A stretch of DNA of 9,508 nt. Origin: Bordetella parapertussis (GTDB taxonomy: Bacteria; Pseudomonadota; Gammaproteobacteria; Burkholderiales; SG8-39). The notes under the pieces are model-generated. The model did no database searches. It was given only the letters and a program-made list of their open reading frames with translations, and was not told where the DNA came from. The DNA lies in the NCBI GenBank assembly GCA_945906975.1, contig CAMDRY010000088.1, positions 1-9,508 on the forward strand, read 5' to 3'. Positions 6,443-9,508 of the stretch are shown here, in pieces (position 1 is the first letter of the stretch; each line of letters opens with the position of its first letter). The translations under genes and the position numbers were made by a program.

Positions 6443-7415
6443 TGATGTTGGCCGCCTTGATGGTTCTGGCCATCTTGTCGACGTCGGCACGCACAAGCTC
6501 GGTGATCTGCTGTGGTGTGCCGGCATAGGGCTCCGCGCCCAGCGTGACGAAACGCTCGCGCAGATCCAAAGTGGCGAGGGCCTTGTTCAGCGTTTCGTTC
6601 AACTTCGCCACCACCGCGGCCGGCATGCCCGCCGGACCGTGCAGCGCAAACCAGAAACGCAGCGTGGCTTCAGGATAGCCCGCCTCGGCGAAGGTCGGCA
6701 CATCCGGCAGCAGGGCCGAACGCTTATCCGACAGCACCGCGAGGGCCCGGGTCTTGCCGGCGCGAATGTGCTGGATCGCCGAGGGCAGCGTGTCAAAAAC
6801 CATGGTCAGCGTGCCGGCGAACAAGTCCGGGTAGGCCACACCGGCGCTCTTATAGGGCACATGCAGCATCTCCGCGCCGGTGAATGTGCGCAGCACTTCA
6901 CCCGAAAGATGGCCGATGCTGCCAACCCCGGAGGAGCCGAAGGTAAGCTTGCCCGAGTTGGCCTTGGCGAAATTGACCATGTCGCGCAGCGTGTTGAACT
7001 CAGAGCCGGTATTGACAGACAGGATATTCGGCGTAATGGCAACCGGCCCGATGGCGCTAAAGTCCTTCACCGGGTCGTACTGCACGCTCTTGAGCATATT
7101 GGGTGCAATGGCCAGCGTGGTGAGGCTGGACAGCACCAGCGTGTAACCGTCAGGGGGCGACTTGGCCACGACATCCGAGCCTAGCGCTCCGCCCGCGCCG
7201 GCGCGATTCTCGACCAGCATGGTCTGGCCCAGCAGCTCGGTCATCTTTTGCGCCACCACACGCCCCATGATGTCTGAAACACCACCGGCGGCGTAGGGCA
7301 CCACAAGCTTGATCGGCTTGTTTGGAAACGCAGCCTGCGCGCTCGCATGCAGCGGCGCGATCGCGGTAATCGCCGCAAATATGACGGCGGCAAAATTCGG
7401 AATTTTTAGGATCAT
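6432..7415 (-). CDS. Bug-family (TctC-like) substrate-binding protein, second copy
   Basis: 327-residue predicted periplasmic carboxylate-binding protein. Residues 1-28 are a Sec signal peptide ending in ASAQA, with only one lysine before the hydrophobic core and no twin arginine, unlike the first Bug protein. The mature part starts FPNKPIKLVVPYAAGGVSD (30-48), with the ligand-binding Asp48. VENRAGAGGALGSDVVAK (68-85), PDGYTLV (88-94), FGSSGVGSIGHLSGEV (159-174) and HVPYKS (185-190) follow. ATG 7415 is chosen because GGAG lies 6 nt upstream; GTG 7427 would add four residues and place that site inside the gene. The neighbours are two CoA ligases: one converging from the left, one upstream on the same strand but 343 bp away. 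No TctA or TctB is present. The stop lies in an 11-bp tandem array. Ligand unknown. Confidence 0.93.
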   Translation of the reverse strand: MILKIPNFAAVIFAAITAIAPLHASAQAAFPNKPIKLVVPYAAGGVSDIMGRVVAQKMTELLGQTMLVENRAGAGGALGSDVVAKSPPDGYTLVLSSLTTLAIAPNMLKSVQYDPVKDFSAIGPVAITPNILSVNTGSEFNTLRDMVNFAKANSGKLTFGSSGVGSIGHLSGEVLRTFTGAEMLHVPYKSAGVAYPDLFAGTLTMVFDTLPSAIQHIRAGKTRALAVLSDKRSALLPDVPTFAEAGYPEATLRFWFALHGPAGMPAAVVAKLNETLNKALATLDLRERFVTLGAEPYAGTPQQITELVRADVDKMARTIKAANIKSE

Positions 7416-7491
7416 TCGGTTCTCCACTATTTTTCAATATGTCGCAAACGAGGCCGCCCGGAACAAGCCGGCAGTCGGTTGGCCATCGCAC

Positions 7492-7610
7492 CAAGGGTAA
7501 ACGCCAAGGATAATCGGGTAAACACTAAGGGACAAACAACAAGGGGCAAACAATAAAACGCAAACACCAGGCTTCAAACCTTAGCCCTCAAACAAGCGGC
7601 ATCAAACCGT
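7492..7610 (-). repeat. 14-bp degenerate tandem array with invariant GTTT core, eight copies
   Basis: On the plus strand AAAC recurs at 7520, 7534, 7548, 7562, 7576, 7590 and 7604, exactly 14 bp apart seven times; an eighth copy at 7499 is offset by an extra 7-bp half unit. On the minus strand the units include ACGGTTTGATGCCG, AAGGTTTGAAGCCT and GTTGTTTGTCCCTT. Six consecutive copies share GTTTG. Flanks vary, but right-hand copies share GGTTTGA and left-hand copies share CCCTT. It starts 77 bp upstream of the Bug start. Confidence 0.8.
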
Positions 7611-7687
7611 ATCGAGCTGCCTATCCTATCTTAGTCTTGGGCCGGGAAGAGAAACGGCACGGACCAAAACCACAGCTGCAAGCAAAG

Positions 7688-7724
7688 AAAAAAGGATGCC
7701 ACCACGGGCGGGACGCTTGCCCGC
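7688..7724 (-). terminator. weak terminator candidate after the second ligase
   Basis: GCGGG (7708-7712) and CCCGC (7720-7724) form a 5-bp stem with a 7-nt loop. On the minus strand the hairpin is followed about 14 bases later by six T (7688-7693). It is 35 bp past the ligase stop. The short stem and the gap before the T-run make this uncertain. Confidence 0.25.
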
Positions 7725-7758
7725 GACGCGGACACACCGGAAACGAGCCTGGAGAAAA

Positions 7759-9291
7759 CTAGGCGCCACCTTCCGCCACGCGCTGCTTCGCCTGCGCAAT
7801 CAGTGCGCCACGGTCTATCTTGTTGGTGGTGGCCAGCGGCAGTGCATCCACAAACCAGATCCAGCGCGGGTGCTGATAGGCGGGACCATTCGCCAGCGCA
7901 TGCGCTTTAATAGCCTCGGCGCTCACTTCCGCACCCGGGCGCCTGATCACAAACGCCGCCGGTTTGTGCCCCTTGATCTCATCCTCGACCGGCACCACGG
8001 CAGCCTGCCTGACCGCCGGATGGGTCTCGAGAAGTTTTTCAACCTCGCCCGGGTAAATGTTTTCTCCGCCGGAGACAAACATATCGTCGACACGACCGAC
8101 AAAAAAGTGAAAACCGTTTTCATCGCGACGAAAGACATCGCCGGTGATGTAGTAGCCATCCGCGGTGAATGGGCGCCGCAGCGGCGGCTGGCGCAATTCG
8201 CCCTTGTGGTAACCAAGCATCACCGCGGGGGACTTCATTTGCAGCACGCCCTGTTCCGCGTCAAGCTTGTCGCCGTCGACCAGACGCAATGACACGGCCG
8301 GATGCGGGTAACCGACCGACAATTCCGGCTGCACCAGGCCGCGCGGATGCGGGCCAAAGACCACCGGCCCGCCTTCTGTCGTACCAAAGGCGTTGGTGAC
8401 CTGCGTTGTGGGCAGGGTCGCGTGAATCGCCGTCATCAGGCTGGAGGAAACCGGAGCCGAGCCCATGCGCAGGAACTCCACCGAACCGAGATCGGTGCTG
8501 GCAAGCAAATCTTTCTCCTGCAGCATCATCGCCACCATCGGCGGCACTGCCGTCAGCCAGGTGCAGCGATAGCGCTCTATCGCCTCGATATAGGCGCGCG
8601 CCGTAAACTGCGGCAGCAGCACAATGGTTGCGTGCGCCACACAGGCGAGTTTGGCCAGGGCCAGCGCATTCATGTGATACAGCGGCGCGGCAATCAGGAA
8701 GCGGTGGCGCGACCAGTCGTTCGCACCCAGACGGATTTCCGCCACCCAGATATGGCTCTGGTGTGACAGCATCACGCCCTTGGGTTTGCCGGTCGAACCC
8801 GAGGTGTAGAGAAACATCGCCACCTCGTCCCGCTCCGGAACGCAGGCGTCAAAAGGGCCGTGGTCGAGAAACGCATCGAAGCCCTGCGGCCCCGGCTCGT
8901 TGAAGATGATGGCCGGCACGCCGGCCGGGACCTCGCCCTTGCGACCGGCATCGCAAAACACCAGGCGCGCATCGGCGTCACCCAGCACAAACTCGATCAT
9001 CGCTCGCGGAAACTTGAAGTTGACCGGGACCGCCACCAGACCGGCACGCATGATGCCGTAGTAAGCCACCAGATTTTCGGCGCGGTTGGCCGAGAGGATC
9101 GCCACGCGCTCGCCACGACGGATGCCGCGCTTCAACAGCCCGCGAGCCACGGCCTTGGCCATGGCATCGATCTGGGCGTAGGTGTATTCACGCGGCGCGG
9201 TCTCCCCACCGAGATCGATGAGGGCGATCTGGTCGAGATTCCGGTCGCGGCGGATCAGGTCACCCAGATTGCGAAACTCAGGAAGCGTCAT
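7759..9291 (-). CDS. AMP-forming acyl-CoA synthetase/ligase (ANL superfamily), second copy
   Basis: 510-residue cytoplasmic enzyme converting a carboxylic acid, ATP and CoA to acyl-CoA. It has YTSGSTGKPKG (162-172), APLYHMNAL (202-210), FGTTEGG (302-308), ITGD (382-385), RVDDMFVSGGENIYP (400-414) and TTNKIDR (488-494) with catalytic Lys491. The residue before that lysine is Asn, not the usual Gly. ATG 9291 is preferred because AAGG lies 7 nt upstream; TTG 9297 would add only two residues. It resembles the first ligase, including the tail patterns IKGxxPAAxV and ANGPxYxHPR, so the two look like paralogues of one subfamily. Upstream on the same strand is the end of another gene (9436) and a hairpin; downstream, after 343 bp, is a Bug gene. 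These could form one catabolic unit. The substrate is not identifiable. Confidence 0.92.
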   Translation of the reverse strand: MTLPEFRNLGDLIRRDRNLDQIALIDLGGETAPREYTYAQIDAMAKAVARGLLKRGIRRGERVAILSANRAENLVAYYGIMRAGLVAVPVNFKFPRAMIEFVLGDADARLVFCDAGRKGEVPAGVPAIIFNEPGPQGFDAFLDHGPFDACVPERDEVAMFLYTSGSTGKPKGVMLSHQSHIWVAEIRLGANDWSRHRFLIAAPLYHMNALALAKLACVAHATIVLLPQFTARAYIEAIERYRCTWLTAVPPMVAMMLQEKDLLASTDLGSVEFLRMGSAPVSSSLMTAIHATLPTTQVTNAFGTTEGGPVVFGPHPRGLVQPELSVGYPHPAVSLRLVDGDKLDAEQGVLQMKSPAVMLGYHKGELRQPPLRRPFTADGYYITGDVFRRDENGFHFFVGRVDDMFVSGGENIYPGEVEKLLETHPAVRQAAVVPVEDEIKGHKPAAFVIRRPGAEVSAEAIKAHALANGPAYQHPRWIWFVDALPLATTNKIDRGALIAQAKQRVAEGGA

Positions 9292-9317
9292 TGCCAAGCC
9301 TTGCAGATCAACACAAA

Positions 9318-9335
9318 GCGCGGCAAGCGCCGCGC
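9318..9335 (-). terminator. GC-rich hairpin upstream of the second ligase
   Basis: GCGCGGC (9318-9324) and GCCGCGC (9329-9335) form a perfect 7-bp stem with a 4-nt loop. On the minus strand TTTGTGTT follows, giving a terminator-like shape about 100 bp after the upstream gene's stop. It lies 27 bp before the ligase ATG, so it could act as an attenuator or leader structure instead. Confidence 0.4.
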
Positions 9336-9382
9336 CGGAACGCCCCCGCTCAAACGACGGGCCGCAGGGTGCGTTTCAATCT

Positions 9383-9442
9383 TTATTTAAAACCCGACGT
9401 CAAACCTTGCTTCAAACCCCGCTTCAGACCCTGCTTCAGACC
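9383..9442 (-). repeat. five 12-bp tandem copies repeating a gene end and its in-frame TGA stop
   Basis: On the minus strand the copies are GGTCTGAAGCAG, GGTCTGAAGCGG, GGTTTGAAGCAA, GGTTTGACGTCG and the decayed GGTTTTAAATAA, in exact 12-bp register. The first begins in the last codons of the gene ending at 9436. As 12 is four codons, the TGA recurs in frame at 9438-9436, 9426-9424, 9414-9412 and 9402-9400. Copies decay with distance from the gene. Confidence 0.85.
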
Positions 9443-9508
9443 TTGGGTGGCGGTGGCGGCGCGGTCAAATAGACGCCGCGTCCGCTGGCGCAAAGCGCAC
9501 CATCCTTG
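9436..9508 (-). CDS. 3' end of an unidentified gene (last 23 codons)
   Basis: Reading the minus strand from the window edge gives an open frame ending KDGALCASGRGVYLTAPPPPPKV before TGA at 9438-9436. The tail includes five consecutive prolines. The DGxLCAxGxGVYL pattern faintly recalls the last strands of hotdog-fold acyl-CoA thioesterases, which often sit beside CoA ligases, but 23 residues cannot support a family call. It is upstream of the second ligase on the same strand, with 144 bp between. The stop codon lies inside a 12-bp tandem array. Confidence 0.5.
   Translation of the reverse strand, partial: KDGALCASGRGVYLTAPPPPPKV

Larger units (their letters stand above)
7416..7758. other. 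343-bp gene-free stretch between Bug and ligase genes
   Basis: No convincing gene is seen on either strand. The stretch holds the Bug ribosome binding site next to 7415, a 14-bp tandem array (7492-7610), and a hairpin with an A/T run (7688-7724). The part from 7540 to 7690 is A- and C-rich compared with the GC-rich genes. A promoter for the Bug gene should lie within about 7420-7500, but I find no pair of boxes good enough to call. Confidence 0.6.

Noticed and set aside
7436..7466. Promoter for the second Bug gene (TTGTTC and CATATT, minus strand)
   Set aside because: Spacing is 19 bp and the matches are weak, so it is not distinguishable from chance.
7492..7610. CRISPR array
   Set aside because: Repeats are 14 bp, degenerate and directly adjacent, with no spacers and no cas genes.
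8860..9390. 176-codon plus-strand frame across the second ligase start
   Set aside because: It is antisense to the ligase N-terminus and has no motif or ribosome binding site of its own.

Overview
The window looks like chromosomal DNA from a GC-rich betaproteobacterium, most likely of the order Burkholderiales. The main clue is two orphan substrate-binding proteins of the Bug (TctC-like) family, which is greatly expanded in that group. Coenzyme A ligases, a beta-hydroxyacid dehydrogenase, an alpha/beta hydrolase and an M20 amidohydrolase lie beside them, as in the accessory catabolic clusters of these bacteria. I saw no phage, plasmid, transposase, CRISPR, tRNA or rRNA sequence.

Layout. 1-200 (-): start of a secreted-protein gene with an in-frame TAG straight after the signal peptide. 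201-446: divergent intergenic region with an inverted repeat and a small tandem repeat. 447-1433 and 1472-2299 (+): a Bug protein followed by a 3-hydroxyisobutyrate-dehydrogenase-like oxidoreductase, probably one operon. 2300-2527: convergent gap holding two facing REP-like hairpins. 2528-3409 (-): alpha/beta hydrolase. 3410-3561: divergent promoter region with a possible operator. 3562-4785 and 4797-6365 (+): M20-family hydrolase and AMP-forming CoA ligase, tightly coupled. 6432-7415 (-): second Bug protein. 7416-7758: gene-free stretch with a 14-bp tandem array. 7759-9291 (-): second CoA ligase. 9436-9508 (-): the last 23 codons of another gene.

The content suggests uptake of one or more carboxylates (Bug proteins), release of an acid from an ester, lactone or amide (hydrolase, M20 enzyme), activation to CoA thioesters (two ligases) and a redox step (dehydrogenase). 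The membrane partners TctA and TctB are not in the window, and no substrate can be read from the sequence.

The most unusual signal is non-coding. Three short tandem arrays lie around the right-hand genes: period 11 at 6399-6442, period 14 at 7492-7610 and period 12 at 9383-9442. Two begin inside the final codons of a gene and repeat its stop codon, one with TAG in all three frames and the other with four in-frame TGA codons. The 12-bp and 14-bp arrays share a GGTTTGAAGC-like core. I know of no named element that matches. No complete new multi-gene system is evident; the genes belong to known families.
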